The notes: a model not told the origin generated them from the letters alone. 64,000 nucleotides of DNA from Magnetococcales bacterium (GCA_015234045.1 JADFWU010000002.1:1-64000), one strand, 5' to 3'; counted from the stretch's first letter, positions 8,391 through 18,938 are shown. Program-made: numbers and translations.

Positions 8391-11300
8391 ATGACCCAAA
8401 CTTCAAAAATGGATGATGCCTCATCATCAACGCACGCCTCCGATCTTGAAAATGAAGGGCGTACTTCACCTCAGGCTGGTCAAAAGAGTCGCGTTGCGGC
8501 ACTAATGATCAAAATGGTCAATGGGTTAGGCTATCTGTTAGGTGTTGTACTTCTCAGTGCTGTTGGTGCGGTTATCTGGCTTACGGTTTATCCGCTCTCT
8601 TTGGATGATTATGCTTCAGATGTGTCTGGTTTTCTGTCTGGTCCCAGTGGATTGACGGTGCGTCTGGATACCCTTTTTTTGGAAATGGGTGCAGTCTGGG
8701 CGCTTTCTGGACATGGTTTGACAGTGTTGGATCAGGATGGAAAAAATCATCTGTTTGATGCTGAGTCGGTTCGTATCCAATTTGCCTTGAAACCCTGGTT
8801 GAATGGTGGACGACCATTCAAAGTGGGATTAAGTGGTGTCAACCTACTGGTAAGGCGGGATGAGGAAGGCAATTTCCATTTAGGAAATAAAAAGTTTCAG
8901 GTAAAAGATAATACAGGCTCTGAAGTCGGATTGGAGCCAGATCTATTACCTTTTTCTGTGCTTTCCATGGATAATTCTGATCTGCTTTGGATTGATGAAC
9001 ATGAAAAAGACAGTTCAGAAAATGGTGTTGAATACCATTTGACTAATTTGAAAACCACCGGTTACCACGCGCCTCAGCAGGGGTGGCAGTTTACTCTGGC
9101 AGGCCTGCTGGAAACACAAAACAATATCTCTAATATTTACATTAAGTTATCCCGAGATCTTCAGGAAGTTTGGCACTCAGAAGCCTCTTTGAAAGAGGTG
9201 AAGATTACTGAATTTTTGCCTTATACCGGCAACGTTCCACCGCTGGATGGTTTACGTTTTCCCATGGATATTGATCTCACTGCCAAGTGGGGCAAGTCCC
9301 AGCATCCAGAAATTGAATGGAAGCTGGCTGTTGGCAAAGGTGATCTCAATTGGCCTACGCTGTTTCGCTGGCCGATTCCCATCACTTGGTTAAAATCCCA
9401 TGGTGAAGTCATTGTAGGGGAAGAGGACTGGCGGCTGAATGTGGCAGCCTTTGAGTTTGAAAGCAGTCATGGTTGGGGCAAAGGTGACCTTACCTTAGAC
9501 CGCTTCAATGATCCCAAAGGGCCTTTTCTGGACCTTAATGCGGATGCAGGGGGTACGCTTACCAAACAGGCTCCCTATTACTATCCTGTCGCCATCATGG
9601 CACCAGAACTGGTTGAGTGGCTCGATAATGCACTGAAAAGGGGGCGGGTCAATAAAGCCAATGCCCGCATTCGTGGTTTGGTGGGTAATATTCCCTTTGA
9701 TGATGCACCGACACAGGGACCGGATGCAGCATATTTCCGTTTTACTGGTGATGTGGTGGGAGCCAGTGTTTTCTACTATTCCGGCTTGCCGCCAATCTCT
9801 GAGGTGAAGACCCATTTGCTCTTTGACCGCAGTTCCATGACAGCTCAGGTTGCGGATGGTTTTCTGGCGGATTCACGTTCAGTACATGGAACAGTCACCA
9901 TACCGGATATGGTTGATGATCCTCATGTTGTCATTGATGCACGGGCGCAGGCTTCTATGGCGAGCTTATGGCAGGATCTGGTTGCTGCCAAGTCGTTGAG
10001 ATGGGATAAGGATATCGGTCTTAATGGCAGTGAAATCCATGGGTTTGGTCCTGCGCATTTTAAAATGGATCTGCCTATTTGGCGTTTGGATGATACCCGT
10101 TTTCACGGTACGCTGGATTTTACCGGCAGCACGGTAAAACTTCCGTTTCTGGATATACCGTTTATTGGTCTCAATGGTCATTTGAAACTTGATGATAAGA
10201 AACTATCGGTCTCAATTCTGGATGGTATCTTCGAAGAAGTGCCCATCAATGGTATTGTTCGGGTCCGTGACTATCGAAATCCACCTAAAGCGCGGATGGA
10301 TCTACAAGTAGCAGGGCAGGTTATTGATGAACAACTACAACCCCTTTTAGATCCCTTTTTGTCTGATGATGGACTCTTATCTGGCAGTGCTGAACTTACG
10401 TTAGAGATGATACGGGGTTCGGGACAGTCGGATTTTGGAATTGAAGCAACTTTGGATAGTCGCTTTTTGGGGGTGGCTGGCGTTGGAGGCTGGAAGAAAC
10501 ACATGGGTGCACCGGGTTTTCTGAATCTGGATGCTCGGATGGATCTTCAGGGGCGTCTGAATATTCAGCGTCTTACTGGTAAGATGGGAAATGCGCGAAT
10601 CAGAGGCCGTGGGCAATGGCGATTGCACGAAGGGACCGGGCAGATGCGCCTTGATCCGATTTCTATCAATGATAACAGTGTGACCGTTGATATCAAGCGT
10701 ATCAAGAATGCGACAGATTCGTCCAATGATTGGGCAGTGTTGGCTCAAGCAAATACACTCAATCTACCAACATTATTTCCCAAAATTACCGATGAAAAGA
10801 CTGATAAAGCAAAATCCGCTGATATCGGTCATAACGCTACGCTCTGGCCGAGGGTGTGGTGGCATTTTGAAGCTGACCAGATCAAGATGTACAACAATAT
10901 CGAAGCCAAGCGGTTTGTGGCGGAAGGTGGTTTTTCCGAACGTCGATTTTCCATTGATAAGCTTACTTTTGAGCAAGGTCAGGATAAAAAACAGACATTG
11001 GAAACGCGCGTTCAGTGGGAAAATATGCCCGGTGAAGGGGCTTACCAAGGACGGGTCAATATCACCTCTCAAGATTGGGGTGCATGGCTGAAAGGATTGG
11101 ATATCCATGATGGTATTGAAGGTGGCCATGGTGCATTGAGTATGAATTTGAAAGGATCTGTTCCTGCTGGCATGCGTCTTTCTGATCGAGTTTCTGGCAC
11201 TGGGAATCTGGAAATTAATAAAGGCGAAATCCGACGATTTCAACTGTTGTCCAAATTGTTGGGTTTGCTCTCTCTGGCTGAATTGCCACGGTTGTTGATT

Positions 11301-11771
11301 CTGGATCGTCCTGATTTGACCAAAGAAGGATTTTTCTTTGATACGCTTTCAATGCCGATCAAAATCAATAACTCGGTAGTGATGGCTGATGGGTTTGAAA
11401 TGGTTGGCCCTTCTATGAAAGTGGTTGCTTCGGGCAATGCCAGTGTGCCAGCGGATAAGCTTGATCTCTTAGTCGGTGTACGTCCATTACAGACCCTAGA
11501 TGAAATTCTAACCAAACTGCCGGTTCTCGGTCAGATATTGGGTGGGAGTCGAGAGGCGATCCTTGAAACACAGTTTGATGTCAGTGGTAAGTTGAATGAT
11601 CCACAAGTGGTGCTGAAACCCATGGCCAGTTTGGCTCCTGGTATTCTTAAAGACTTGATATCCATACCTGGAAAGCTTATCAACAAGGCAAAAGAGAAAA
11701 AAAACCCAGAAGAGGGGGTTGGCAAATGGGATTTTTCCGTGGTTAAGCCTTCTTCAGAGGATCAGGAATAG
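8391..11771 (+). CDS. YhdP/AsmA-like envelope protein
   Basis: This is an 1126-residue protein with a cytoplasmic N-terminus, one membrane anchor (about 50-72) and a very long beta-rich periplasmic region. The arrangement matches the YhdP branch of AsmA-like proteins (E. coli YhdP is about 1270 residues): an N-terminal DUF3971-type region and an AsmA-like C-terminal region (about 900-1090) rich in GxxxL and DFxVSGKL-type strands. YhdP-type proteins form periplasmic bridges thought to carry phospholipid to the outer membrane. It is followed after 11 bases by pdxJ, so the two are probably one transcript, although no functional link is known. TamB or another AsmA member is possible, but domain order favours YhdP. 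Confidence 0.78.
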   Translation: MTQTSKMDDASSSTHASDLENEGRTSPQAGQKSRVAALMIKMVNGLGYLLGVVLLSAVGAVIWLTVYPLSLDDYASDVSGFLSGPSGLTVRLDTLFLEMGAVWALSGHGLTVLDQDGKNHLFDAESVRIQFALKPWLNGGRPFKVGLSGVNLLVRRDEEGNFHLGNKKFQVKDNTGSEVGLEPDLLPFSVLSMDNSDLLWIDEHEKDSSENGVEYHLTNLKTTGYHAPQQGWQFTLAGLLETQNNISNIYIKLSRDLQEVWHSEASLKEVKITEFLPYTGNVPPLDGLRFPMDIDLTAKWGKSQHPEIEWKLAVGKGDLNWPTLFRWPIPITWLKSHGEVIVGEEDWRLNVAAFEFESSHGWGKGDLTLDRFNDPKGPFLDLNADAGGTLTKQAPYYYPVAIMAPELVEWLDNALKRGRVNKANARIRGLVGNIPFDDAPTQGPDAAYFRFTGDVVGASVFYYSGLPPISEVKTHLLFDRSSMTAQVADGFLADSRSVHGTVTIPDMVDDPHVVIDARAQASMASLWQDLVAAKSLRWDKDIGLNGSEIHGFGPAHFKMDLPIWRLDDTRFHGTLDFTGSTVKLPFLDIPFIGLNGHLKLDDKKLSVSILDGIFEEVPINGIVRVRDYRNPPKARMDLQVAGQVIDEQLQPLLDPFLSDDGLLSGSAELTLEMIRGSGQSDFGIEATLDSRFLGVAGVGGWKKHMGAPGFLNLDARMDLQGRLNIQRLTGKMGNARIRGRGQWRLHEGTGQMRLDPISINDNSVTVDIKRIKNATDSSNDWAVLAQANTLNLPTLFPKITDEKTDKAKSADIGHNATLWPRVWWHFEADQIKMYNNIEAKRFVAEGGFSERRFSIDKLTFEQGQDKKQTLETRVQWENMPGEGAYQGRVNITSQDWGAWLKGLDIHDGIEGGHGALSMNLKGSVPAGMRLSDRVSGTGNLEINKGEIRRFQLLSKLLGLLSLAELPRLLILDRPDLTKEGFFFDTLSMPIKINNSVVMADGFEMVGPSMKVVASGNASVPADKLDLLVGVRPLQTLDEILTKLPVLGQILGGSREAILETQFDVSGKLNDPQVVLKPMASLAPGILKDLISIPGKLINKAKEKKNPEEGVGKWDFSVVKPSSEDQE

Positions 11772-11782
11772 AGGGAATAACA

Positions 11783-12517
11783 ATGATCTATCTTGGTGTT
11801 AATGTTGACCATGTTGCAACGGTACGTCAGGCACGTGGTGGTCGCTATCCAGATCCAGTTGCGGCGGCATTGGTTGCCGAACGGGCTGGTGCAGATAGTA
11901 TTACTGTCCATCTTCGAGAGGATAGGCGTCATATTCAGGATCGGGATGTACGTGTTCTATTGGAAACGGCCCAGACCAAAGTCAATCTGGAAATGGCTAC
12001 CAGCGAAGAGATGGTGACGCTTGCCACTGCTTGGAAACCAGCGGATTGTTGTCTTGTTCCTGAAAAACGTGAAGAGCTGACCACTGAAGGTGGGTTAGAT
12101 GTAAAGGGACACAAAGCCCGTATCACCGATGTGATTAAACGCCTAACCGATGCCGGTATTCGGGTTTCATTGTTTATTGACCCTGAACTGGAACAGATTG
12201 CCGCAGCAGTGGAGAGTGGTGCGCCGGTTATTGAATTGCATACTGGGCGCTATGCGGATGCAACGTCCGATAGTCAACGCCTGGAAGAGCTTGAGGTACT
12301 GCGTATCTCCGCTGTTCAGGCTCAGGCGCAAGGGTTGGTGGTCAATGCAGGGCATGGATTGACCTATCATAATGTTCAGCCAGTGGCGGCCATTCCAGGT
12401 ATTCATGAGTTGAATATCGGACACGCAATGATGGCACAGGCCATGTTTGATGGTATGGAAAAAGCGGTCAGGGATATGAAACAGTTGATGCGGGCTGTGG
12501 CTGTTGATCGGCCATAA
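11783..12517 (+). CDS. pdxJ: Pyridoxine 5'-phosphate synthase
   Basis: PdxJ (244 residues) condenses 3-amino-2-oxopropyl phosphate with 1-deoxyxylulose 5-phosphate to pyridoxine 5'-phosphate, the ring-closing step of DXP-dependent vitamin B6 synthesis. Seen: N-terminal [16 protein letters not shown] with Asn7, Asp9 and His10, HLREDRRHI, catalytic-region VNLEMA, and C-terminal LNIGHAMM. Length is typical of this TIM barrel. It begins 11 bases after the yhdP-like stop with GAGGG before the ATG and converges with the cyclase gene. No terminator is evident in the 52-base gap. Confidence 0.96.
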   Translation: MIYLGVNVDHVATVRQARGGRYPDPVAAALVAERAGADSITVHLREDRRHIQDRDVRVLLETAQTKVNLEMATSEEMVTLATAWKPADCCLVPEKREELTTEGGLDVKGHKARITDVIKRLTDAGIRVSLFIDPELEQIAAAVESGAPVIELHTGRYADATSDSQRLEELEVLRISAVQAQAQGLVVNAGHGLTYHNVQPVAAIPGIHELNIGHAMMAQAMFDGMEKAVRDMKQLMRAVAVDRP

Positions 12518-12569
12518 GTGTATGAATCGTTGTGTTTTATGGGATAGCACCAGCTAGTAATAATAGAAT

Positions 12570-14768
12570 CTATTTTGTGGTATGGGTAAAGACACCATCC
12601 CATTGTGGACCGGGCGGATTGGCTTTGAAGTGGCGGGTCCGGTCCAGATAGATATGGTAGATCATCCGGTCAGGATCATGTTTCCGCAGGGCGAGGAATA
12701 GTTTCTCTGCCTTGGCAAAGCCTTGATCAGCATACTGCTCTACAGCTTGGTGATAGATCTTTAATTCCTCAAGAACCGTTGGGCTGATTTGGTCGGTTAG
12801 CCCGAGAGGTTCATAGATCATCACTGGTTCATCCTTACCTTTCACGCGAACCTGATCGAGATAGCGGAAAGTCACATCATCCACTTCGTTCCTGGTGTAC
12901 TCACTCACCAAGAACATCACACCATACTGCTTGGTCAAACTTTCCAGACGTGCGCCAAGATTGACCGAATCACCAAGAACCGTATACGCCATACGGAACT
13001 CAGAACCCATGTTGCCCACATTCATTAAGCCGGTATTGAGGCCCACACCAATCTTAAGTTCAGGCCAACCGCGTGTACGGAAGTCATCATTGATTACATC
13101 CAGCTGATCAATCATTTCCAAACCCGCCAAAAGCGCATGCCGGGCATGATTTTCATCTTCTATTGGCGCACCCCAGAAGGCCATGATCGCGTCACCCATA
13201 TATTTGTCAATGGTGCCACGATGGTGATGAATGACCTGGGTCATGGGTGTTAAGAAGGCGTTCATCAAGCTGGTGAGGGATTCAGGGTCCAAGCCCTCAG
13301 AGATGGTGGTAAAACCACGCACATCGGAGAACAGCACCGTCATTTCACGGCTTTCACCGCCAATGCTGAACGCTTTTTCACTTTTGCTCATCTCCTCCAC
13401 CAATTCGCTGGGAATGTAGTGGCCAAACATATTGGAGATCTGTTTCTTGCCGCGCGACTCGACAAAAAATCCATAGGTCATGTGTAAAAACATCAAGCCA
13501 ACAATCGTTACCACAGGCGCAACAAGTGGCAAGATAAAGTTGTTATATTTCCAGAAGTAGAGATTCATCCAGACAATAATAAGCAGGCTGCTGATCGTGA
13601 TAACCAGACTAGCTAAAGGCGATAGTCTGGGAATGAGTACAGAAAGCAGAATGCCCAGCGTCAGGACAGTAATCAGCTCAATACCCAACGAGTAATCAGG
13701 GTGATGTTTGATCCGACCATCCAGAATACCACTGATAATATTGGCATGAACCTCGACACCAGGATAGGCACTCTGTACTGGTGTGCTTCTCAAATCCATC
13801 AAACCAGGTGCGGTAGAACCGACCAGGACAACATTGTCCTGCAACACAGCTGGATCAGCACGCCCCGTCAGTACGTCCACGGCTGAAACATAGGGAAAGC
13901 TGCCCTGTTTGCCCAGAAAGGGCACAGTAACAGCCATTTGGTGGTCCACCGGAATACGTTCTCGGCCCAACCCGATCCAACCTAAACCGAATGTCAGTGG
14001 AAGGTCGCCGGTTCCCGCTTTGGTGACAGCCAGTGCTAAAGACGGATAAAGGCCGTCTTTATAGCGTAAAATCAGAGGGACACGCCGAAAAATGCCATCA
14101 TCACCCACCAAAGCATTATCAAAGAATCCACCACCATAAGCAGAACGCTGAATAGCAGTTAGGTTGCCACCGAAACCAAACGCTTTGACAAACTGAGCCT
14201 TCAGGTTTGGATCTAATTCTGAAGTACGAATCAACGGCGCTGGTAGTGTGCCAGACGTGGCGGCTTTCTCATTGGGATTATATTTGAAATAGAATCCGGT
14301 AATAACAGGATGATTTTTCAGGCTTTCTGCGAAAATCTTATCACGGTCTAAAGAAGGTTTCAGGCGTTTCAACTCTCTATTGAACGCCTTGTTGTTTTTC
14401 AGAGAGCCATTGGCCATGTTCTCAAGGGCATCAAGACCGGAACTGGTATCCGGCTCGGCAAATACCACGTCAAAGCCAAGAACCGCAATACGATAGCGAT
14501 CAAACAGTGTATTGGTTAATCGGCTGACAACGTCACGGTTCCAGGGCCAACGGCCTATTTCACCGAGACTTTTTTCATCAATATCAACGATAACAACACG
14601 CGGATCTACCCGATTTTCCTGGGTAAAGCGAACCCGCATATCGTAAAAAACATATTCAAGTCGATCAAGCAGGGAAATTCGAAAAAAGCCCAACACATGG
14701 GCCAGCATTAACAGAATGACCAACGTGCTGAGTAGATGGCGAATCAGATTATGTTTCAGCGTGGTCAA
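12570..14768 (-). CDS. CHASE2-domain class III adenylate/guanylate cyclase
   Basis: This 732-residue membrane cyclase has an N-terminal membrane segment (about 10-28), a periplasmic CHASE2 sensor (about 30-320), a cluster of three membrane helices (about 335-420) and a cytoplasmic class III catalytic domain (about 460-640). Metal-binding Asp is seen in FSDVRGF (about 480) and KYMGDAIMAFWG (about 526); LGDSVNLGARLES carries the conserved Asn and Arg. It should make cAMP (possibly cGMP) in response to an unknown periplasmic cue. The C-terminal tail of about 80 residues resembles the helical tail common in CHASE2 cyclases. It sits downstream of the GAF/HD-GYP gene on the same strand, but an intrinsic terminator separates them. 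Confidence 0.9.
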   Translation of the reverse strand: MTTLKHNLIRHLLSTLVILLMLAHVLGFFRISLLDRLEYVFYDMRVRFTQENRVDPRVVIVDIDEKSLGEIGRWPWNRDVVSRLTNTLFDRYRIAVLGFDVVFAEPDTSSGLDALENMANGSLKNNKAFNRELKRLKPSLDRDKIFAESLKNHPVITGFYFKYNPNEKAATSGTLPAPLIRTSELDPNLKAQFVKAFGFGGNLTAIQRSAYGGGFFDNALVGDDGIFRRVPLILRYKDGLYPSLALAVTKAGTGDLPLTFGLGWIGLGRERIPVDHQMAVTVPFLGKQGSFPYVSAVDVLTGRADPAVLQDNVVLVGSTAPGLMDLRSTPVQSAYPGVEVHANIISGILDGRIKHHPDYSLGIELITVLTLGILLSVLIPRLSPLASLVITISSLLIIVWMNLYFWKYNNFILPLVAPVVTIVGLMFLHMTYGFFVESRGKKQISNMFGHYIPSELVEEMSKSEKAFSIGGESREMTVLFSDVRGFTTISEGLDPESLTSLMNAFLTPMTQVIHHHRGTIDKYMGDAIMAFWGAPIEDENHARHALLAGLEMIDQLDVINDDFRTRGWPELKIGVGLNTGLMNVGNMGSEFRMAYTVLGDSVNLGARLESLTKQYGVMFLVSEYTRNEVDDVTFRYLDQVRVKGKDEPVMIYEPLGLTDQISPTVLEELKIYHQAVEQYADQGFAKAEKLFLALRKHDPDRMIYHIYLDRTRHFKANPPGPQWDGVFTHTTK

Positions 14769-14797
14769 AGGGTATGTGCCTCACAGCAACCGATTGG

Positions 14798-14843
14798 AAA
14801 AAACATAAGCCACGTCCCGGAGAGAAAAACATCCAGGACGTGG
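14798..14843 (-). terminator. Intrinsic terminator after the GAF/HD-GYP gene
   Basis: Read on the minus strand, an 11-bp stem with one mismatch (14843-14833 with 14820-14810) encloses a 12-base loop. It is followed a few bases later by six T residues (14803-14798). It lies 32 bases past the HD-GYP stop and just before the cyclase start, so the cyclase probably has its own promoter or depends on read-through. Confidence 0.75.
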
Positions 14844-14875
14844 TTGTGACACAATGTCAGATGACAGAGCCCCAA

Positions 14876-16549
14876 TCAGGCGCTGTCTGATGTTACGGCC
14901 TCATACCCCGGAATTTTTTCGGCAATCACTTCATCAATCTGTTCTTCACCAAGGTACTGTTCAGCGTAATCCTGGTAAACTTTTTGGTCAATAAACACCT
15001 GGAAGAGATCAGGATCAATATGTTGATCTTTTTTCATAAAGCCAAGAATCTTCAACGCCTGTGACAGTGGCTTACCTTTTTTATAGGGACGATCCCGAGC
15101 AGTCAACGCTTCGAAGACATCGGCAATGGCCAGTACACGGGCCTGGATACTCATCTGATCTTTAACCAGACCATTGGGATAGCCAGTACCATCCAATTTT
15201 TCATGATGTGCACCGGCGATTTCTGCGACTTTGGCGAGATGTTTGGGGAACGGAATTGCGTTCAACATCTTGAGGGTTGCAGTGACATGATGATTAATCA
15301 CATCACGTTCTTCATTGGTGATGGTGCCTCGGGAGATACAGAGGTTGTACACCTCATTTTCTGACAAAAAGTTTTGTGCCTTTCCGTCAGGACCGGTCCA
15401 AGAGCGGGCACCGATGGATTTGACTCTGTTTTTCAATTCATCGCTCATGAATTCACCGCCGACGTTACAGGTGCGAATAAATTCACGGTCACTGTCCAGT
15501 GCTTCAGCCCGTTCTTTATACTCTTTTTCCAGCTGAGGGATGATTTCAGGCGTATTGGCCTGAACGGCTCTCAGTTTGCGCTTCAGCATCTTGATTTCGA
15601 TGTCCCGTTTGAGTACTTCGAAACGGGTATCCACCATATGAACACGATCATAGATGGTTTCCAACTTGGTGGATTTGTCCACCACATATTCTGGTGTAAC
15701 GACTTTACCGCAGTCATGCAACCAAGCGGCGATCTTCATTTCATAAAGCTGTTCTTCGGTGAGGTTCACATCTTTAAGCTCACCAATATCGGAATCATTC
15801 ACCGCCCGCATAAGCATATCAGAGAGCACTGGCACACGATGGCAGTGACCACCGGTATAGGGTGACTTGTCGTCAATGGCGGAAGCGATTGTTTGGATAA
15901 AAGATTCAAACAACAACTTCAGATCAGTGATCAATTTTTGGTTGGTGAGTGAGATGGCGGCCTGGGATGCCAGGGATTCTGCCAGCTGTGTATCTTCAGG
16001 GCCAAAAGCTCGGACTTCATCGGTGTTTGGATCTTTGGCATTGATCAGCTGAAGAACGCCGATAATCTCACTTTCATGATTTTTCAGTGGCACAGTGAGG
16101 AATGATTTGGAACGGTAACCGGTTTTGGAATCAAACGCGCGGGTGCCGGCGAAATCAAAACCCTCGGCTTCGTAAGCATCGGGCAGATTGACCGTTTCTT
16201 CTCTCAAAGCCGCATAGGCGGCGATCATTTTGAGGTTGGGCTCACCATCTCGATAGAGTGGCAAATTGGGGAAATTGATTGGAATACCGGTAGTGCCACC
16301 CATGGCAATGCCCAAAGAGTCGGTTCGAATAATTTCGAACTTCAGTTCATGGTCTTCGGTGACGGTATACATCGTACCCGCATCAGCATTGGTCAGTTCT
16401 TTAGCGCCGAGCAGGATTGTTTCCAACAATCTATTGGCATCTCGTTCGGCAGAGAGCGCAATACCAATATCATTGAGCTTCTGAATGCGCTCAGCCGATG
16501 CGACAACCTGATCTGCCTGTGATGTGGCGTTATCGTTCATTCCATCCAT
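14876..16549 (-). CDS. GAF-HD-GYP cyclic-di-GMP phosphodiesterase
   Basis: This soluble 557-residue protein has an N-terminal GAF domain (about 25-190) and a C-terminal HD-GYP domain. Seen: HD motif LHDCGKV (about 276), the HHEKLDGTGYP signature (about 450) and the trailing DVFEALTARDRPYKKG. HD-GYP proteins hydrolyse c-di-GMP, and GAF usually binds a small ligand. Between the HD and GYP motifs there is an unusually long helical, charged insert (about 300-410). Two in-frame ATGs (16549 and 16540) are possible; the first has GCGGG about 5 bases upstream. It is divergent from the DUF457 gene across a 330-base region full of short repeats. Confidence 0.9.
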   Translation of the reverse strand: MDGMNDNATSQADQVVASAERIQKLNDIGIALSAERDANRLLETILLGAKELTNADAGTMYTVTEDHELKFEIIRTDSLGIAMGGTTGIPINFPNLPLYRDGEPNLKMIAAYAALREETVNLPDAYEAEGFDFAGTRAFDSKTGYRSKSFLTVPLKNHESEIIGVLQLINAKDPNTDEVRAFGPEDTQLAESLASQAAISLTNQKLITDLKLLFESFIQTIASAIDDKSPYTGGHCHRVPVLSDMLMRAVNDSDIGELKDVNLTEEQLYEMKIAAWLHDCGKVVTPEYVVDKSTKLETIYDRVHMVDTRFEVLKRDIEIKMLKRKLRAVQANTPEIIPQLEKEYKERAEALDSDREFIRTCNVGGEFMSDELKNRVKSIGARSWTGPDGKAQNFLSENEVYNLCISRGTITNEERDVINHHVTATLKMLNAIPFPKHLAKVAEIAGAHHEKLDGTGYPNGLVKDQMSIQARVLAIADVFEALTARDRPYKKGKPLSQALKILGFMKKDQHIDPDLFQVFIDQKVYQDYAEQYLGEEQIDEVIAEKIPGYEAVTSDSA

Positions 16550-16577
16550 TCCCGCATTATCTAAATGACAGCAACAA

Positions 16578-16704
16578 ACTCAGTCCCTGTATTTGACAGG
16601 GCGTATGGTGCAGATGCGTTAAGGAAACGAACTGAGTAACCCCAAAAATAATCACTCAGTTTTGGCCCCCCTAACTGAAATATTGATGTACCACTATACT
16701 CAGT
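16578..16704. promoter_or_regulatory. Cluster of ACTCAGT heptamers in a divergent promoter region
   Basis: The 330-base region 16550-16879 separates the HD-GYP gene (-) from the DUF457 gene (+). It holds ACTCAGT at 16578, 16654 and 16698 and its complement ACTGAGT at 16631. The pair 16630-16637 and 16654-16661 forms an 8-bp inverted repeat, and the copies at 16654 and 16698 share the longer core ACTCAGTTT. Further half-matches (AACTGAA) occur at 16672 and 16752. A separate tight hairpin GGATCG-AAAA-CGATCC lies at 16825-16840, 30 bases before the DUF457 ribosome site. A shared operator for a regulator of both genes is an inference; no gene is seen in this stretch. Confidence 0.4.
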
Positions 16705-16879
16705 TTGGTATCGAAAACCAACAGGGCAATCCTGATTCAGTAGAGAAAAGTAACTGAAGATCTCCAAACCAGAATTATTCGCCTTTTGACTTGGTTCAGT
16801 AATGGGCGACTGTTTTACAGTGAGGGATCGAAAACGATCCTGTATCGTATCTTCAATTCATTTGAAATAGGAGGATGGG

Positions 16880-17593
16880 ATGGCAGGGTTTAAAATGCAT
16901 GTTTCCGTGGCTGCCATGGCTTCGGGATTGTCTGCCACTGCTTTGATGGGCAGTGGGCAGGTGGATCATGGACAGGTGATTTTGTTGTTTACTGCGGGCA
17001 CAGTGGGCGGCATTTTGCCGGATATTGATTCGGATAATTCAACGCCTTTAAGTCTTGCTTTTACAATTTTTTCAGTTGCATTTGCTTTTTTGAGCGTTTT
17101 TGCGCTTTGGCCGCGTTTTTCGATCGCAGAGTTGGGGATTGTCTGGCTTGTGGCCTATCTTATTGGCCAGATTGGCTTGTTTCGTGTTTTTGCCGATATG
17201 ACTGTGCATCGTGGCATCATTCATTCGATTCCAGCGGGTTTTGTGATGGGTTTGCTCGCTTTGCTGATGGGGTATTACCTGTTTGGCATTCCCGTGCTGG
17301 TGGCGTGGTGGATGGGCATCTTTGTCATGGGTGGTTTTTTTGTTCACCTGTTGCTGGATGAGTTGTACAGCTTGAATTTACTCTCACCAGGCGGTGTAAA
17401 ACACTCCTTTGGAACCGCTTTTAAGCTCTATTCCAGTATCCCATTAACGGCGATTTGGTATGGTTTGGCCGTGGGGCTGTTTCTATTGGCACCGGATCAT
17501 TCACAGTTTTGGCAGTCAGGCATTGTTGAATTTGACTGGCAGGCGTTTCACAGTAAATTGTTACCTCAAGAGGGTTGGTTTGGCATGCCATGA
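16880..17593 (+). CDS. DUF457/YdjM-family membrane metal-dependent hydrolase-like protein
   Basis: This 237-residue multi-spanning membrane protein has five or so hydrophobic helices and the family His/Asp motifs: GILPDIDSDNS near 44-54, HRGIIHS near 112-118 and HLLLDELYS near 158-166. The family is annotated as inner-membrane putative metal-dependent hydrolases; E. coli YdjM is SOS-induced, but no substrate is established. AGGAGG (16869-16874) lies 5 bases before the ATG. Its stop overlaps the next start as ATGA, so the fused SpmA-SpmB gene downstream is translationally coupled. A second DUF457 protein lies at 55872-56930. Confidence 0.75.
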   Translation: MAGFKMHVSVAAMASGLSATALMGSGQVDHGQVILLFTAGTVGGILPDIDSDNSTPLSLAFTIFSVAFAFLSVFALWPRFSIAELGIVWLVAYLIGQIGLFRVFADMTVHRGIIHSIPAGFVMGLLALLMGYYLFGIPVLVAWWMGIFVMGGFFVHLLLDELYSLNLLSPGGVKHSFGTAFKLYSSIPLTAIWYGLAVGLFLLAPDHSQFWQSGIVEFDWQAFHSKLLPQEGWFGMP

Positions 17594-18906
17594 ACGCGAT
17601 ATTTTTCTTTCTGGTTCTCATCGCATTTATCGTCACTGCCGTTCGGCAGATTATCTGGATTCCTGAGACTGCTGTCGATTCTCCGATGCAGGTGCTTTCC
17701 CTGGCTATGGTGGATACCGCAAAAAGTTCGGTCACTTTGGCGATCGGTTTAGTAGGTGTGATGGCATTGTTTCTTGGGTTGATGAAAGTGGCCGAGGCGG
17801 GTGGACTCTTGAAAATTCTTGCCCGCTTGATTCGGCCTATGATGATTCGGCTATTTCCTGATGTGCCTGCTGATCATCCGGCAATGGGTGCGATGATCAT
17901 GAATCTTGCTGCCAACGCTTTGGGACTTGGAAATGCTGCTACACCGTTTGGCATCCGTGCCATGCAGGCGCTGGATCGACTCAATCCTGTCAAAGGGACA
18001 GCCACCAACGCCATGGCGCTATTTCTTGCGATCAATACCAGCAGTGTCACACTACTGCCTACCGGTGTGATCGCGTTACGGGCTTCCATGGGGTCTATTG
18101 AACCGGCTGCCATCTTGCCTACCACACTGTTTGCCACTTTTTGCTCAACCACTGTGGCTATTCTGGCAACGCGGTTCTATCAGCGATTTTTTCCGGTTCA
18201 GACGGATGAAAAAAGTCAGGAAATCAAACAGAAATCGCCAAATCTTGAATTAAAAGATGAACTTGATGGCATGCAACAGGCACAAACAGAAGAGGTGCTT
18301 TCTCAACCGGGCCTGCCGGTCTGGATCTCCTGGTTTGCATTGATTACACTGATCTCTTTTGTACCGTTAACCATCATCTACGGGCGTATGATGTCACCGT
18401 GGGTGATGCCTGGTTTGATGATTGCGCTCTTGGGATTTGGCTATCTGCGTGGCGTTGCGGTCTATGAACGCTTTGTGGAAGGGGCGCGTGATGGCTTCGA
18501 TGTGGCGATACGGATCATTCCCTATCTTGTGGCAATTCTGGTCGCAGTCGGCATGTTCCGCGCCTCTGGAGCGATGGATTTTCTGGTTGGATTGATTGCG
18601 CCATTGACCGAAATGGTTGGTCTGCCTGCTGAGGCGTTACCTATGGCGCTATTGCGGCCTTTATCTGGTTCAGGGGCTTACGGTGTGATGGCATCCATAA
18701 TCGAAAACCCTGCCATTGGACCGGATAGTTACACCGGTATTCTGGTCAGTACTTTCCAAGGATCGACCGAAACCACTTTCTATGTGATTGCCGTCTATTT
18801 CGGCGCGGTACAGATACGGCGCATTCGTCATGCCATGGCAGCCGCTTTGACAGCTGACTTGGCAGGCATTATCGCTGCGGTGGCGATTTGCTCATTTCTA
18901 TACTAA
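17590..18906 (+). CDS. Fused SpmA-SpmB nucleoside-recognition (Gate domain) membrane protein
   Basis: This 438-residue integral membrane protein has two halves resembling spore maturation proteins A and B. The N-terminal half carries AANALGLGNAATPFG and NAMALFLAINTSS; the C-terminal half carries RPLSGSGAYGVM and FQGSTETTFYV. A soluble charged linker (about 205-240) joins them. Such nucleoside-recognition domain proteins are membrane transport-like proteins of uncertain substrate and occur in many bacteria that never sporulate. The ATG at 17590 overlaps the upstream stop (ATGA) and is preferred to a TTG at 17575. It ends 32 bases before the convergent PilZ gene; a weak GGAAA/TTTCC hairpin without a T-tract lies between. 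Confidence 0.85.
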   Translation: MNAIFFFLVLIAFIVTAVRQIIWIPETAVDSPMQVLSLAMVDTAKSSVTLAIGLVGVMALFLGLMKVAEAGGLLKILARLIRPMMIRLFPDVPADHPAMGAMIMNLAANALGLGNAATPFGIRAMQALDRLNPVKGTATNAMALFLAINTSSVTLLPTGVIALRASMGSIEPAAILPTTLFATFCSTTVAILATRFYQRFFPVQTDEKSQEIKQKSPNLELKDELDGMQQAQTEEVLSQPGLPVWISWFALITLISFVPLTIIYGRMMSPWVMPGLMIALLGFGYLRGVAVYERFVEGARDGFDVAIRIIPYLVAILVAVGMFRASGAMDFLVGLIAPLTEMVGLPAEALPMALLRPLSGSGAYGVMASIIENPAIGPDSYTGILVSTFQGSTETTFYVIAVYFGAVQIRRIRHAMAAALTADLAGIIAAVAICSFLY

Positions 18907-18938
18907 AGGGGCACGGAAAAATCTTTCCAAACCAATGC

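Noticed and set aside
8205-8399. 64-codon frame upstream of glnE
   Set aside because: Overlaps both divergent starts and the likely promoters; composition not protein-like.
10773-11243. 156-codon frame antisense in the yhdP-like gene
   Set aside because: Wholly inside a long conserved gene with no start signals.
16561-16767. 68-codon minus-strand frame in the HD-GYP/DUF457 gap
   Set aside because: No ribosome site, no recognisable features, and it spans the repeated ACTCAGT motifs of a promoter region.
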